In this document: one piece after another, positions 1 through 8,448 of the stretch
How positions within the stretch are numbered: position 1 is the stretch's first letter
Layout of the letters: every line of letters starts with the position of its first letter
Assembly (NCBI GenBank): GCA_964596125.1
Contig: CAZQRP010000006.1
Coordinates: 1 to 64,000, forward strand
Length of the DNA: 64,000 nucleotides
DNA from: CAZQRP01 sp964596125
Lineage (GTDB): Bacteria; Chloroflexota; Dehalococcoidia; GIF9; UBA5629
Direction: 5' to 3'
Position numbers and translations under genes: made by a program
The notes under the pieces: generated by a model
Seen by the model: only the letters and a program-made list of their open reading frames with translations
Told to the model about the DNA's origin: nothing
Databases searched by the model: none

Positions 1-166
1 TAAGCGCTGAAAGCATCTAAGCGCGAAGCCCACCCCAAGATGAGATCTCCCATCCCGATTTCGGTCGGGAGTAAGACCGCAAGTAGACTACTTGCTTGAT
101 AGGCGGCGTGTGTAAGCAGGGCAACCTGTTCAGCTAAGCCGTACTAATGGTCGAGGTCTTTGACTT
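1..166 (+). rRNA. 23S rRNA, 3' end (partial)
   Basis: The window opens inside a large-subunit rRNA. The conserved 3' signatures are visible: the 'gctgaaagcatctaagcgc' helix, 'gataggcggcgtgtgtaag' and the terminal 'gtactaatgg' segment. The end is estimated by comparison with the known 23S 3' terminus. No 5S rRNA is recognisable between it and the tRNA that follows 35 bases later. Confidence 0.93.
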
Positions 167-200
167 ACATCAGGCTGAGCGCAAAACACCTATTCATCGA

Positions 201-275
<75 letters not shown>

Positions 276-286
276 AGAACAACAAC

Positions 287-315
287 AAAGGCAGGTCGCA
301 AACGGCCTGCCTTTT
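287..315 (+). terminator. Rho-independent terminator after rRNA/tRNA
   Basis: A stem built on GGCAGG/CCTGCC with a CAAA loop is followed by a short T run. It closes the rRNA-tRNA transcript. It also touches the stop codon of the convergent small ORF on the minus strand, so it may serve both. Confidence 0.8.
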
Positions 316-442
316 ACATATCCATCAATACATGCCAGATATAGCGGCTGACCTGTATCAGTGCGCCTATGCCGCCCCAGAACATAATTGCTACGACAGC
401 CAGGAATATCACAGTTAAGCCGATAAGAGTTGCCGGTCCCAT
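314..442 (-). CDS. small single-span membrane protein, 42 aa
   Basis: A minus-strand ORF begins at ATG 442 with an upstream AGGTGA that can act as ribosome binding site. It encodes a mostly hydrophobic peptide starting MGPATLIGLTVIFLAVVA and ending in a short polar tail. One membrane helix spans about residues 5-30, with W and G residues midway. It ends exactly at the hairpin terminator of the rRNA operon, which would give it a shared convergent terminator. The family is not recognised. The coding call rests on the ribosome binding site, the hydrophobicity and the tidy terminator. Confidence 0.45.
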   Translation of the reverse strand: MGPATLIGLTVIFLAVVAIMFWGGIGALIQVSRYIWHVLMDM

Positions 443-716
443 AATTTCACCTGATCATATTTATTTGCCCCAGTCTTTTTCTTCGGATAGGAGCGGAAGT
501 AAGCCAGGCTCATCTTCATTTACAAACCGCTTCTACCACTTATTAATTCTATAACATGCAAATAAGTTCAACATCAGCCAAAATGCTTATGTTATATTGC
601 GTGAAATGCCTAAAGTGTCTCCTCAACGAATTGAATTGAAAAAATAGGTTGTGGTACTATAGATATAGTTTTACTACCCAAAAAATGTCTGTCACGGAAC
701 AGAGCGGTGAAGATTT

Positions 717-1949
717 ATGCCTGTAATGCATGGTGCCAAGATTCCGCGCAGATGGCTAATACTGGCACTTCTGGTAGTGGCTATAGGGGCATTTACCACA
801 CTAAATGTTATCAGGACTGAAGCCCAGGATGCCCCATCTATCCCTCACAAACTAGCCGGGCAGGAGCAGTGCCTCAACTGCCACGGTACTCAGGGGGCAA
901 ACCCCATTCCACAAAACCACTCTACTTTCGATGAAAAGTCCTGCTTGAGTTGCCATTCGACTGTGACACCTACCGCACGTGAAGAAGGTTGTTTGAGCTG
1001 TCACGGGCAGACCGGGCTTAGTATGAACCTGCCCAGTGGAGAGAAACTCTCGCTATATGTTGACAATGCCGAGTTTTCGAGTTCTATTCACGGCGGCAAG
1101 TTGCTCTGTACCGACTGTCACACCTCTATTACGGGTTATCCTCACCCGAAGAGAAATATTAGCAGTATTCGGGAATATAACCTGGCACTCTATGAAGCAT
1201 GCAAGAATTGCCATTTCGATAATTATGCCAAGACTCTGGATAGTGTCCACTACAAGATACTGGCCAGCGGCGAGCAGAGTGCCCCTGTCTGCACAGATTG
1301 TCACGGCGCTCATAATGTAACAGTGCCGTCCCAGCCGCGCGCCAAGATTTCCCAGACCTGTTCCCGGTGCCATCAGGAGCTCTATCAGGAATATATTAAC
1401 AGCGTCCACGGCAAAGCTTTGATTCAAAAGCAAAATCTGGACGTCCCTGTTTGTACCGATTGCCATCGGACTCACACGATACAGGACCCCAGGACCGCCT
1501 CCTTCCGGATCGAGTCAGTAACCCTGTGCAGCAATTGCCACAGCAATGAAAAATTGATGCAGAAATATGGTATCTCTACCCAGGTAGTCAAAACTTATCT
1601 TCAGGATTTCCATGGCGCGACTATAGCGATGGCGGGTAAGGAGAAAAAGGACATCTGGGTCAAGGAGGCGGTATGCACCGACTGCCACGGTGTCCACGAT
1701 ATCCAGGCGATTGATTCTCCTAACTCACCGGCAATAAAAGCCAATCTGGTTAAGGTCTGCCGCAACTGCCATCCTAATGCCACCAGCGACTTTCCTTCTG
1801 CCTGGTTATCACATTATGAGCCAACGCTGGAAAAGGCTCCTCTAGTGTATATTGTCCGAAGATTTTACTGGGTTATGATTCCATTTATCGCGGTTGGGCT
1901 TCTGGCGCATATTCTGATTGATGTGTGGCGGACAATAACTAATCGGTAG
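717..1949 (+). CDS. membrane-anchored 11-haem cytochrome c
   Basis: This 410-aa protein contains eleven CXXCH haem-binding motifs between about residues 55 and 355, with many additional His residues (for example SVHG, DFHG) that could be distal ligands. An N-terminal hydrophobic signal anchor (about residues 12-30) is preceded by basic residues. A C-terminal helix near residue 385 (MIPFIAVGLLAHILI) anchors the protein, so the haem domain should face the outside. It lies 17 bases before a cytochrome b gene, and the two probably form a quinol-oxidising electron-transfer module like those paired with NapC/NrfH-type or dissimilatory reductases. The terminal acceptor is unknown because no catalytic reductase is adjacent. 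Confidence 0.9.
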   Translation: MPVMHGAKIPRRWLILALLVVAIGAFTTLNVIRTEAQDAPSIPHKLAGQEQCLNCHGTQGANPIPQNHSTFDEKSCLSCHSTVTPTAREEGCLSCHGQTGLSMNLPSGEKLSLYVDNAEFSSSIHGGKLLCTDCHTSITGYPHPKRNISSIREYNLALYEACKNCHFDNYAKTLDSVHYKILASGEQSAPVCTDCHGAHNVTVPSQPRAKISQTCSRCHQELYQEYINSVHGKALIQKQNLDVPVCTDCHRTHTIQDPRTASFRIESVTLCSNCHSNEKLMQKYGISTQVVKTYLQDFHGATIAMAGKEKKDIWVKEAVCTDCHGVHDIQAIDSPNSPAIKANLVKVCRNCHPNATSDFPSAWLSHYEPTLEKAPLVYIVRRFYWVMIPFIAVGLLAHILIDVWRTITNR

Positions 1950-1966
1950 ATAGGCGGGAGATTACT

Positions 1967-2728
1967 ATGGAAATTGCTAAAATACCTGACAAAGAGACTA
2001 TCCTCGATAAGGGTAAGAACGAATATTTTATCCGTTTTAACCTCAGTCTGCGTATCGAACACATTGTCCTGATGGTAACCTTTATCGTCTTATCTGTAAC
2101 CGGGCTGGCTCAAAAGTTCTATTCCGTCCCCTGGGCTGAATGGGTCATACTCAGCCTTGGCGGAATCGAGTATGTACGTCTGATTCACCGGATCTTCGCG
2201 CTTATTTTTACACTGGGTATCGTATATCATCTCAGTTACGCATTTTACGGCTTATTTGTTAAGCACACCCGTCCTACCATGCTACCTACCGTCAAGGATT
2301 TGCGTGATATTATTAACGAACTCCGTTACAGTTTCGGCTTTGTAGATAAGCAGCCTCAATTCGACCGCTATGATTACCGGCAGAAGTTTGAATACTGGGG
2401 GATAATTTTTGGTTCATTCATTCTTATAATCTCCGGCCTCATCCTGATTTTCCCTGTTTTGACGGCGCAATTTCTTCCCGGAGAAGTCGTGCCTGCGGCC
2501 AAGGAGTTCCATGGTAACGAAGCTGTGCTTGCCGTCATCGTGATTGTTATCTGGCATCTTTACGACGTTACATTGCGACCTGGTATCTTCCCTGCCGATA
2601 CCAGTATCTTCACCGGTAAAATATCGAAAAAACGGCTGATTGAGGAACATCCCCTGGAATACACCACTCTTACCGAAACCAGGCCCGACGAGGAAGAACT
2701 TACTCTGGAAACACCACCTGCTGAATGA
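1967..2728 (+). CDS. cytochrome b561/formate dehydrogenase gamma-like membrane subunit
   Basis: The 253-aa protein has about four membrane helices with histidines placed as in di-haem b-type subunits: RIEH near residue 30, LIHR and YHLSY around 70-90, FHGNEA near 185 and WHLYD near 200. This matches the family of cytochrome b subunits of formate dehydrogenases, hydrogenases and thiosulfate reductases that exchange electrons with the quinone pool. It follows the multihaem cytochrome by 17 bases and is followed 9 bases later by a peptidase gene, so all are likely one transcript. I infer that it links menaquinol to the multihaem cytochrome. The acidic C-terminal tail after residue 225 should be cytoplasmic. 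Confidence 0.85.
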   Translation: MEIAKIPDKETILDKGKNEYFIRFNLSLRIEHIVLMVTFIVLSVTGLAQKFYSVPWAEWVILSLGGIEYVRLIHRIFALIFTLGIVYHLSYAFYGLFVKHTRPTMLPTVKDLRDIINELRYSFGFVDKQPQFDRYDYRQKFEYWGIIFGSFILIISGLILIFPVLTAQFLPGEVVPAAKEFHGNEAVLAVIVIVIWHLYDVTLRPGIFPADTSIFTGKISKKRLIEEHPLEYTTLTETRPDEEELTLETPPAE

Positions 2729-2737
2729 TCTGGAACA

Positions 2738-3727
2738 ATGGAATTTCTGAGTTCTGGCACCATACAGTATATTACTCAGACGGTACTCCATACCACGATA
2801 ATCGCTGTTGTCATCGAAGCAATCCTTGGTATCTACCATTTTCGCAGATCTTTTCACCAGATTAGATTCCGATTTCTGGCATTGCTCCTTCCCGTCCTCT
2901 ATCAACCTTTTTTCTTCTTGCTTTCTCCCTCGCGCTTCGGTGAGGATTTTCATCTGAATGTTGCATTGTTTGACTCAAATCGATGGCTGATATTGAAACT
3001 CGGGGGAGGAATTCTTCTGGGTTACCTTTTCCTCGGGATACTGGCAGCAACAGCCCTGTTCTTTCTCTTCAAAGAAGCAGCTCCGTTTGTTAAGTTCTAT
3101 TTTGGCGAGCGCCCATCGTTACATCGGCTCTCTCCCGGAGAAAACGTACGATTAGAAAAGGTAATAGCGCGCCTGACGGATGAAAAGGGTCTGCCACAGC
3201 CACTGGTTTTGTTCTCGGCGGACAACGAGCCGGTTATCCACACGTCAGGCCTCAGGACGCTGGTCATATCAGCTTCACTGATAGATCTGCTCGATGATGA
3301 TGAGTTGGAAGGTGTCGTCGCCCATGAGTTGGCCCATTTCACCGGCGGAGTAGCTGGGATTAACCAGGCCAGCCTAGCTTTGAGGTTCTTGATGTTCTAT
3401 AACCCGGTAGCTCTACTCGTTTTCCGCAGGATAATTAGCGATTTGGAAAAGCGTTGCGATGAAATCGCAGTTGCCGCTACGAGGAAGCCTCTTCCCTTTG
3501 CTTCAGGCTTGCTCAAAGTCATTCAGTATTCTCCTCCTGCAGAAACGCAGGAGCTAGCCCAATCGCTGCCGACTAATAATCTGAAAGACCGGGCACGCGG
3601 GGAACTCTTAAAAGAGAGAGTGAACCTTGCTTTACATCCGGAAGAAGAGAGGAATATGCCCAATTATATTTTCCGCATGGTGGCAACCGCCGTATCACTA
3701 GGAGCACTGCTATTTTTTGTTGTCTGA
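2738..3727 (+). CDS. M48/M56-type membrane zinc metallopeptidase
   Basis: The 329-aa protein carries the zinc motif HELAH at residues 196-200, in the context DDELEGVVAHELAHF that is typical of HtpX/M48 and BlaR1/M56 proteases. A downstream KRCDEIA segment near residue 243 supplies the third zinc ligand (E) and the conserved D. N-terminal helices at about 18-35, 45-62 and 88-112 and a C-terminal hydrophobic end anchor it. It is translated 9 bases after the cytochrome b gene. A role in membrane protein turnover or in proteolytic signalling is inferred. The partner repressor expected for a BlaR1-like sensor is not next to it. Confidence 0.82.
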   Translation: MEFLSSGTIQYITQTVLHTTIIAVVIEAILGIYHFRRSFHQIRFRFLALLLPVLYQPFFFLLSPSRFGEDFHLNVALFDSNRWLILKLGGGILLGYLFLGILAATALFFLFKEAAPFVKFYFGERPSLHRLSPGENVRLEKVIARLTDEKGLPQPLVLFSADNEPVIHTSGLRTLVISASLIDLLDDDELEGVVAHELAHFTGGVAGINQASLALRFLMFYNPVALLVFRRIISDLEKRCDEIAVAATRKPLPFASGLLKVIQYSPPAETQELAQSLPTNNLKDRARGELLKERVNLALHPEEERNMPNYIFRMVATAVSLGALLFFVV

Positions 3728-3748
3728 GTTGTAAGGAATATAGTAAGT

Positions 3749-4288
3749 ATGAAAAATTTTATCAGGAACTTGCAAGAGTTGATGGCGATACTTGTGGTGG
3801 TTGGCATCACTGCAGCAGTACTTTTTCTGCTGGGAATGCTGCCATCTCATCTCCAGGCTCTTCCCGGCGTCCGGGAGTATGACACGCTCGAGGAAGCACA
3901 GAGAGCGTTGGGTTTTGAAATTGTCATTCCAACCTATTTCCCCAGCTACCTGTCCTGGCCCCCAGCACGGATTACGGTAGAGATTTCATCAGTATCTCAG
4001 GTAGAAACGCTGTTTGTCTCTTCTGAACAAAACACCGAAGTTCTATTAGTAATGCAGTCTACTGCCAAAGATGGTTCCTTGCCCCCGTCATTGCCGTGGA
4101 TTGAGACTGTTCTGGACGAGATGCCGATAAGTGTGGGAGATAGCGCCGGCAGTCTGGTTATCGGCGGGGGGGAAAATGGGCAGCTGATGAACGGAGCACA
4201 GTGGAAAACAAACAACTTTCTATTTACCATGGTGACAACACAGCCGGTACAGGAGCTGCTGAGTCTAGCTCGAAGTATGCATTATTGA
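3749..4288 (+). CDS. membrane-anchored protein with DUF4367-like domain
   Basis: This 179-aa protein has one N-terminal membrane helix (about residues 12-32) and a soluble domain with the pattern LGFEIVIPTYFPSYL, typical of the LolA-like/DUF4367 domain often attached to anti-sigma factors or located outside the membrane. No enzymatic motif is seen. It follows the metallopeptidase by 21 bases, so it may be a substrate or partner of that protease. That link is inference from position only. Confidence 0.65.
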   Translation: MKNFIRNLQELMAILVVVGITAAVLFLLGMLPSHLQALPGVREYDTLEEAQRALGFEIVIPTYFPSYLSWPPARITVEISSVSQVETLFVSSEQNTEVLLVMQSTAKDGSLPPSLPWIETVLDEMPISVGDSAGSLVIGGGENGQLMNGAQWKTNNFLFTMVTTQPVQELLSLARSMHY

Positions 4289-4442
4289 GTTTAGCAACCT
4301 AGCTTTAATTTTGGCGGAATGTTTGAAGGATGCGGTCAGACGTTTGGTTGACCCAGTCTTTAGGTTATTTGACTATGATTCATGACCTGACTTAACATGA
4401 GGATGGCCTTAAATTTTATGAAACCTACTCAGAGGTTTCAAG

Positions 4443-6218
4443 ATGAATTCTATTGTTAGTTCGAACATCGGTAGGAGAATTCTGCTCCTTGTTACGGTCA
4501 GTATACTGTTGATGCTCACAGGCCTGGCTATCTCCGGCTGGTTAGCGACGCGGTGGAGCAAGGAACAGGTCTTCCATGAGAGTCAGTCACTTGCCGAGGC
4601 TACCGCGAGCTATCTAGATTATATATTAGGGCAGAATTTAGCCCGCCTAGATAGTATCCAGTTAGCTTCAGGGGTAGATATCAGTGACAATAACTTAGAG
4701 CCGGAAAAGCGGGCTCTCCATAGCATCTACCTTAGCTCGATTCTCGATGGCGTCTTTATTACCGACGAGCAGGGTACCGTGCTCTGGGCAGAACCGTACC
4801 AGAGCAGCATAATTAACGCGAATATCAGCCAATATCCACCAGTACAGCGAAGCTTGACAGACAAAAGACCATATATTTCGGATGCCATAGCCATCGAACC
4901 GGGCGGGCAGGAAGTAGTGTTAATCGTCTCTCCTCTGCGTAATAATGAAGGGAAAATAGTTGCTCTTGTCGGAGGTCAGATTAACCCGAACGGAAGGAAA
5001 CTTACGGAGATAACCCGGCTGGTGAAGCTGGGGACATCGAGTTATGTCAATATCATCGATAGTAATGGGGTAATACTAGCCAGCAGTGACACCGGGCGGT
5101 TATTAAATAATGGAACAGATGGTAATAAGGATGAAAAAAATGAGATAATAAATTCTGCCCATATTTCGCTGGCGCCCTGGTCGGTCACAGTCAGGCAGTC
5201 GTCAAAGGAAGCATTAGCCCCGGTACGCTCTATAACGCAACAATTTATTATCTTTGGTCTTGTCTCAACGCTTCTAGTGCTTTTCCTGGGAGTGGGTATG
5301 GCGCGTAGTCTGGTACGGCCTATTAGCCTGCTCTCGGTTTCAGTACAGCAGGTCTCCCGGGGTGACCTTTCCCACCCTACACCTCAACTGGGCAAGGATG
5401 AGATCGGTGAGCTTGGTCAGATCTTTGATTCAATGAGGTTAGCCCTTAAGAAATCGCTCGAAGAGATTCAACAGTGGAACCGGGAGCTTGAGGCTAAGGT
5501 CGAAGAAAGGACGCGAGAGCTTGAGGAATCCTACCGTGAAATTGAGCGCGAGGAAGCTGACCGGGGGCGGCTTCTACAGAAAGTGCTAACCGCGCAGGAG
5601 GAGGAAAGAAAACGCATCGCTCGCGAGCTACATGATGAGACCAGCCAATCATTGGTTAGCGCAGTGATAAGGCTTGAGACACTGACGGCTTCAGCTACCA
5701 GCAGGGACACCAAAAATATGCTGACTGAAGCTAAAAATCTGGCATTACGGACAATTGATAACATTCACAAGATTATTTTCGATTTGCGTCCTTCGATACT
5801 GGATGACCTTGGTCTTCTCTCTGCGATACGGTGGTATGCCGAAAACCGCCTGGGTGCGGAGAGCATCGCAGCCCGCATTGAAGTGACCGGGGTAGAGAGG
5901 AAACTGCCGCCTCAGGTAGAAATCGCCCTGTTCCGTGTAACCCAAGAAGCGATTAACAATATTATCAAACATGCCGAGGCTAAGAATGTGGTGCTCTCCG
6001 TGGAGTTTGCCCCTTCGGCGATTAAAATCGAAATAGAGGATGATGGTAAAGGGTTTGACCTGAATACTGTCAGCCTTCAGCCTGATGAAATTCGGGGAGT
6101 AGGGCTGCTCGGTATGAAGGAAAGGATGGCTCTCATTGGTGGCAAATTGAGGATAACAACGCGCCCCGGCGGTGGTACATATGTTGCCATTGAGGTTAGT
6201 TTGGATAAGGAGGTGTAG
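4443..6218 (+). CDS. NarL-type sensor histidine kinase (dCACHE-HAMP-HisKA_3-HATPase)
   Basis: The 591-aa kinase has a first membrane helix at 12-34, an extracytoplasmic sensory domain of dCACHE type (repeated ITDEQGTVLW and NIIDSNGVIL segments), a second helix near 268-288, a HAMP domain to about 345 and a coiled coil. The HisKA_3 phosphoacceptor box is ERKRIARELHDE with His at residue 397. The HATPase_c domain shows N box EAINNIIKHAEAKN, DDGKGFD and GVGLLGMKERM. The response regulator begins 2 bases after its stop codon, so the two form a cognate pair. The ligand cannot be told from sequence. Confidence 0.93.
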   Translation: MNSIVSSNIGRRILLLVTVSILLMLTGLAISGWLATRWSKEQVFHESQSLAEATASYLDYILGQNLARLDSIQLASGVDISDNNLEPEKRALHSIYLSSILDGVFITDEQGTVLWAEPYQSSIINANISQYPPVQRSLTDKRPYISDAIAIEPGGQEVVLIVSPLRNNEGKIVALVGGQINPNGRKLTEITRLVKLGTSSYVNIIDSNGVILASSDTGRLLNNGTDGNKDEKNEIINSAHISLAPWSVTVRQSSKEALAPVRSITQQFIIFGLVSTLLVLFLGVGMARSLVRPISLLSVSVQQVSRGDLSHPTPQLGKDEIGELGQIFDSMRLALKKSLEEIQQWNRELEAKVEERTRELEESYREIEREEADRGRLLQKVLTAQEEERKRIARELHDETSQSLVSAVIRLETLTASATSRDTKNMLTEAKNLALRTIDNIHKIIFDLRPSILDDLGLLSAIRWYAENRLGAESIAARIEVTGVERKLPPQVEIALFRVTQEAINNIIKHAEAKNVVLSVEFAPSAIKIEIEDDGKGFDLNTVSLQPDEIRGVGLLGMKERMALIGGKLRITTRPGGGTYVAIEVSLDKEV

Positions 6219-6219
6219 C

Positions 6220-6879
6220 ATGCTGAAAATCAAGGTCCTGATTGCTGATGACCACGCTATCCTGCGGGAAGGAATACGAATGATTCTTGCATCCCAGAAT
6301 GATATCGAGGTGGTAGGCGAAGCTGCTAACGGGCAGGAAGCAATTGAAGAGGTCAATAAGCTCGCCCCCGATGTGGTGCTAATGGATATCGCTATGCCAG
6401 GCCTGGGAGGGCTTGAAGCCGTGTTGGAAATCATCAAGCTGAGACCGGAGACCAAGGTCTTAGTGCTGACTCAATACGAAAATACGGAGTACATTTACCG
6501 TTTACTGAAATCCGGCGCCTCCGGTTATGTCCTCAAGAAAGCAGCCGGAAGCGATTTAGTCAATGCCATCCGCTCTGTATACCATGGGAAGTCTTTTGTT
6601 GACCCGGCTATTGCCGACAAGGTTATCAAAGGATTTCTGGAACGTCCGGATATCAGTAGAGATGAAGCACTGTATGACGGCTTGAGTGACCGGGAAAAAC
6701 AGGTCTTAAAGCTGCTTGCCGAGGGACATACTAATCAGCAGGCAGGAGATATTCTTCACTTGAGTATCAAGACGGTTATGACCCATCGTAACAACCTGAT
6801 GGAAAAGCTGGGACTCCACAACCGTACTGAGCTTGTCAAATACGCAATCCGTAAGGGGCTGGTGGATACGAATCCATGA
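6220..6879 (+). CDS. NarL/FixJ-family response regulator
   Basis: The start is the ATG at 6220, placed 5 bases after a strong AAGGAGGTG; an in-frame ATG 48 bases upstream lies inside the kinase gene and has no such site. The 219-aa protein has a receiver domain with DD near residue 10, the phosphorylated Asp at 56 (VLMDIAMPG) and Lys in VLKKAAG. A LuxR-type helix-turn-helix (LSDREKQVLKLLAEGHTNQQ) follows. It is the partner of the upstream kinase. Its targets are not evident, but the membrane protein gene downstream is a candidate. Confidence 0.95.
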   Translation: MLKIKVLIADDHAILREGIRMILASQNDIEVVGEAANGQEAIEEVNKLAPDVVLMDIAMPGLGGLEAVLEIIKLRPETKVLVLTQYENTEYIYRLLKSGASGYVLKKAAGSDLVNAIRSVYHGKSFVDPAIADKVIKGFLERPDISRDEALYDGLSDREKQVLKLLAEGHTNQQAGDILHLSIKTVMTHRNNLMEKLGLHNRTELVKYAIRKGLVDTNP

Positions 6880-7081
6880 GTCAGCGACTTCGAGAGCTTG
6901 ATTCAAGACCAAGACCGCATTTAAGAGCAGACCAATCTAAGTGTTTCTGCCTGCGGGGCTACTCAATATTGCCACCATCACTCAGTCTTTTTTCCCTGTT
7001 CTTTCGGGTGTTCTACCGATATCCGGAACCGGCATTACCCCTTATAATATAGGTGAACGTAGAGAAAGGAGGTAAAAGACG

Positions 7082-7495
7082 ATGAAATGGAACAAAGGTG
7101 GAACGGTGGTCCCGAAGGGTGTCTATCTCAACCCGAGAATGTGGGAGTTTGTACAGCTCTACGATGAAAATCCCAGATTGCCTGGAGGCGATAATGTGAC
7201 TTATTTGAAAGTACCCGCTGTGCTGACGGTGTTTGCAGGACCTCTGGCGGGTCTGGTGTTCATAATTTTTCTACCGCTCGTCGGCATTGTAGGGCTAATC
7301 AGCTTCCTGGTCTATAAAGCAGTTCAGAAAGTGTCTCTTTTAACGCAGAGAGCATTGCGACCAATGGCGGTGGAATGGAAACCAGGCACAGCCTACCTGG
7401 CAAAGAAGGGCGGCGCGACGAAGCTGCAGCCGGATGCAGAACTCAAGAAACTCGGGGAAGAGGTGGCTCAGAAGCGACAGAAGAAAGAGGAGTAA
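7082..7495 (+). CDS. small membrane protein, 137 aa, unknown function
   Basis: ATG 7082 follows a clear GAAAGGAGGT. The protein has a soluble N-terminus (MKWNKGGTVVPKGVYLNPR), two closely spaced membrane helices at about 43-78 (VPAVLTVFAGPLAGLVFII and a following VGIVGLISFLVY), then a basic, Lys/Glu-rich tail ending QKRQKKEE. The layout resembles small inner-membrane proteins often found beside respiratory modules, but I cannot name the family. Its stop codon is 13 bases before a copy of the initiator-tRNA 3' end and a terminator. Confidence 0.75.
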   Translation: MKWNKGGTVVPKGVYLNPRMWEFVQLYDENPRLPGGDNVTYLKVPAVLTVFAGPLAGLVFIIFLPLVGIVGLISFLVYKAVQKVSLLTQRALRPMAVEWKPGTAYLAKKGGATKLQPDAELKKLGEEVAQKRQKKEE

Positions 7496-7508
7496 AAGGC
7501 ATCTCGTA

Positions 7509-7575
7509 GGTTCAAATCCAACCCCCGCTACCAAGATAAACTAAGCCCTCGGTTTCTAAACCGGGGGCTTCTCAT
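7509..7575 (+). repeat. tRNA-fMet 3'-end copy plus terminator (unit 2)
   Basis: Positions 7509-7535 are identical over 27 bases to positions 250-276 of the intact initiator tRNA (the end of the T stem, T loop, acceptor strand and CCA). No 5' part of a tRNA is present upstream. A terminator hairpin with AGCCCTCGG/CCGGGGGCT arms follows at 7542-7572. It serves as the end of the 7082 gene. Confidence 0.9.
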
Positions 7576-7593
7576 TTTCAAAAGAACTGCGGT

Positions 7594-7634
7594 TAACCGC
7601 TAGGTCGTAGGTCCAAATCCTACTGCCGCTACCA
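7594..7634 (+). repeat. 3' half of a second, non-fMet tRNA (fragment)
   Basis: A T arm GTAGG-TCCAAAT-CCTAC is followed by TGCCGCT and ACCA. Compared with the initiator tRNA the T stem carries a compensatory change (TTGG/CCAA to TAGG/CCTA), so this comes from a different functional tRNA, possibly tRNA-Asn-like because GTTAACCGC precedes it. The upstream bases do not form an anticodon stem, so the gene is incomplete. T residues follow the CCA. Confidence 0.65.
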
Positions 7635-7847
7635 TTTTTTAAAGCCGCATTAGAGCCCAAAATTCTTTCGCATGACAACGTGTATTATGATCATCTGATC
7701 TAGCGAGAATTTCATAAGGTAACTTAAATATTATTCTAAATTACCCGCTTTGATTTAAATTTAAGATAGCAATTTCTGTAGTGACTTCTATACTGTTGTC
7801 AAATCATCATATATAATAGTCCAAGATCCGAAAGAGGGGTGATTAAA

Positions 7848-8243
7848 TTGAAAAAGTTGAATACAGCAGCAATCTTGATGTGTATCATTGGAGCATTTGG
7901 TTTATTTCAGGGCATCTGGGGCATTGCGGCAACCGAAAACTTCACTCAAAAGTGGGGAGAAATGATGGGAACAACTGCTAATGAGTCAGCGGTTCTGACA
8001 ATGGCAATTACGTTTTATGCGGTATATCACTTTATTGGCCTAGCATTGTTAGCCATGGTTGCCGTAATTCCGCTTAGGAGAGCAGAGAGATGGGCCTGGT
8101 TCTCAATCCTGGTTTTCGGTGGGATTGGTCTGGGTTTTGGTATCGCACTCTGGGCTCCGTATGCTCCTTTCCTGTACGTTTTCTTTGCGATGTGGGTGGC
8201 AGCTCTGGCTCTTTCCGCAAAGCCATGTCTTCAAAAAAGGTGA
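7848..8243 (+). CDS. four-helix membrane protein, about 131 aa
   Basis: The likely start is TTG 7848, 8 bases after GAGGGG. The in-frame GTG at 7839 lies inside that ribosome binding site and is unlikely. The protein (MKKLNTAAILM...) has four hydrophobic helices with a WAWF segment, resembling small DUF4345-like membrane proteins, and no catalytic motif. It is enclosed by tRNA-fMet 3'-end units at 7509 and 8273 with its own upstream region, so it looks like the content of a single-gene cassette. Confidence 0.72.
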   Translation: MKKLNTAAILMCIIGAFGLFQGIWGIAATENFTQKWGEMMGTTANESAVLTMAITFYAVYHFIGLALLAMVAVIPLRRAERWAWFSILVFGGIGLGFGIALWAPYAPFLYVFFAMWVAALALSAKPCLQKR

Positions 8244-8272
8244 GCAATGAGGAAGCATAAATGGTTGCCCTT

Positions 8273-8350
8273 GGTCGTTGGTTCAAATCCAACCCCCGCT
8301 ACCAATAAAAAATCAGGCTCGGAGTATTCAGCTTCGGGCCTTTTCTTTTC
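8273..8350 (+). repeat. tRNA-fMet 3'-end copy plus terminator (unit 3)
   Basis: Positions 8273-8305 match 244-276 of the intact initiator tRNA without a mismatch over at least 32 bases. A hairpin with AGGCTCGGAG and CTTCGGGCCT arms and a T-rich run ends at about 8347. The unit begins 29 bases after the stop codon of the 7848 gene. This unit and the following mini-ORF are paralogous to unit 6 at 28.97 kb. Confidence 0.9.
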
Positions 8351-8352
8351 AG

Positions 8353-8448
8353 ATGATGTCGACCTTCTGTCTCGCTCATTCAGTGAAGCAGGATGAGATC
8401 AGGGACGAGCATGGTAGGTTTGGACCTTTAGCTGAGTTGTATGGTTAG
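8353..8448 (+). CDS. possible 31-aa peptide, paralogue of the one at 29030
   Basis: The ORF has no convincing ribosome binding site. Its only support is conservation. It aligns without gaps to the ORF at 29030-29122, sharing the core FCLAHSVKQDEIRDEH versus FCLTHSMKQDEVREEH, with several silent third-position changes and conservative replacements. It could be the surviving end of a longer gene duplicated together with the terminator before it. Function unknown. Confidence 0.3.
   Translation: MMSTFCLAHSVKQDEIRDEHGRFGPLAELYG

Noticed and set aside
7340..7534. Minus-strand ORF starting MVAGVGFEPT
   Set aside because: This is the well-known false translation of a tRNA 3' end, here of repeat unit 2.
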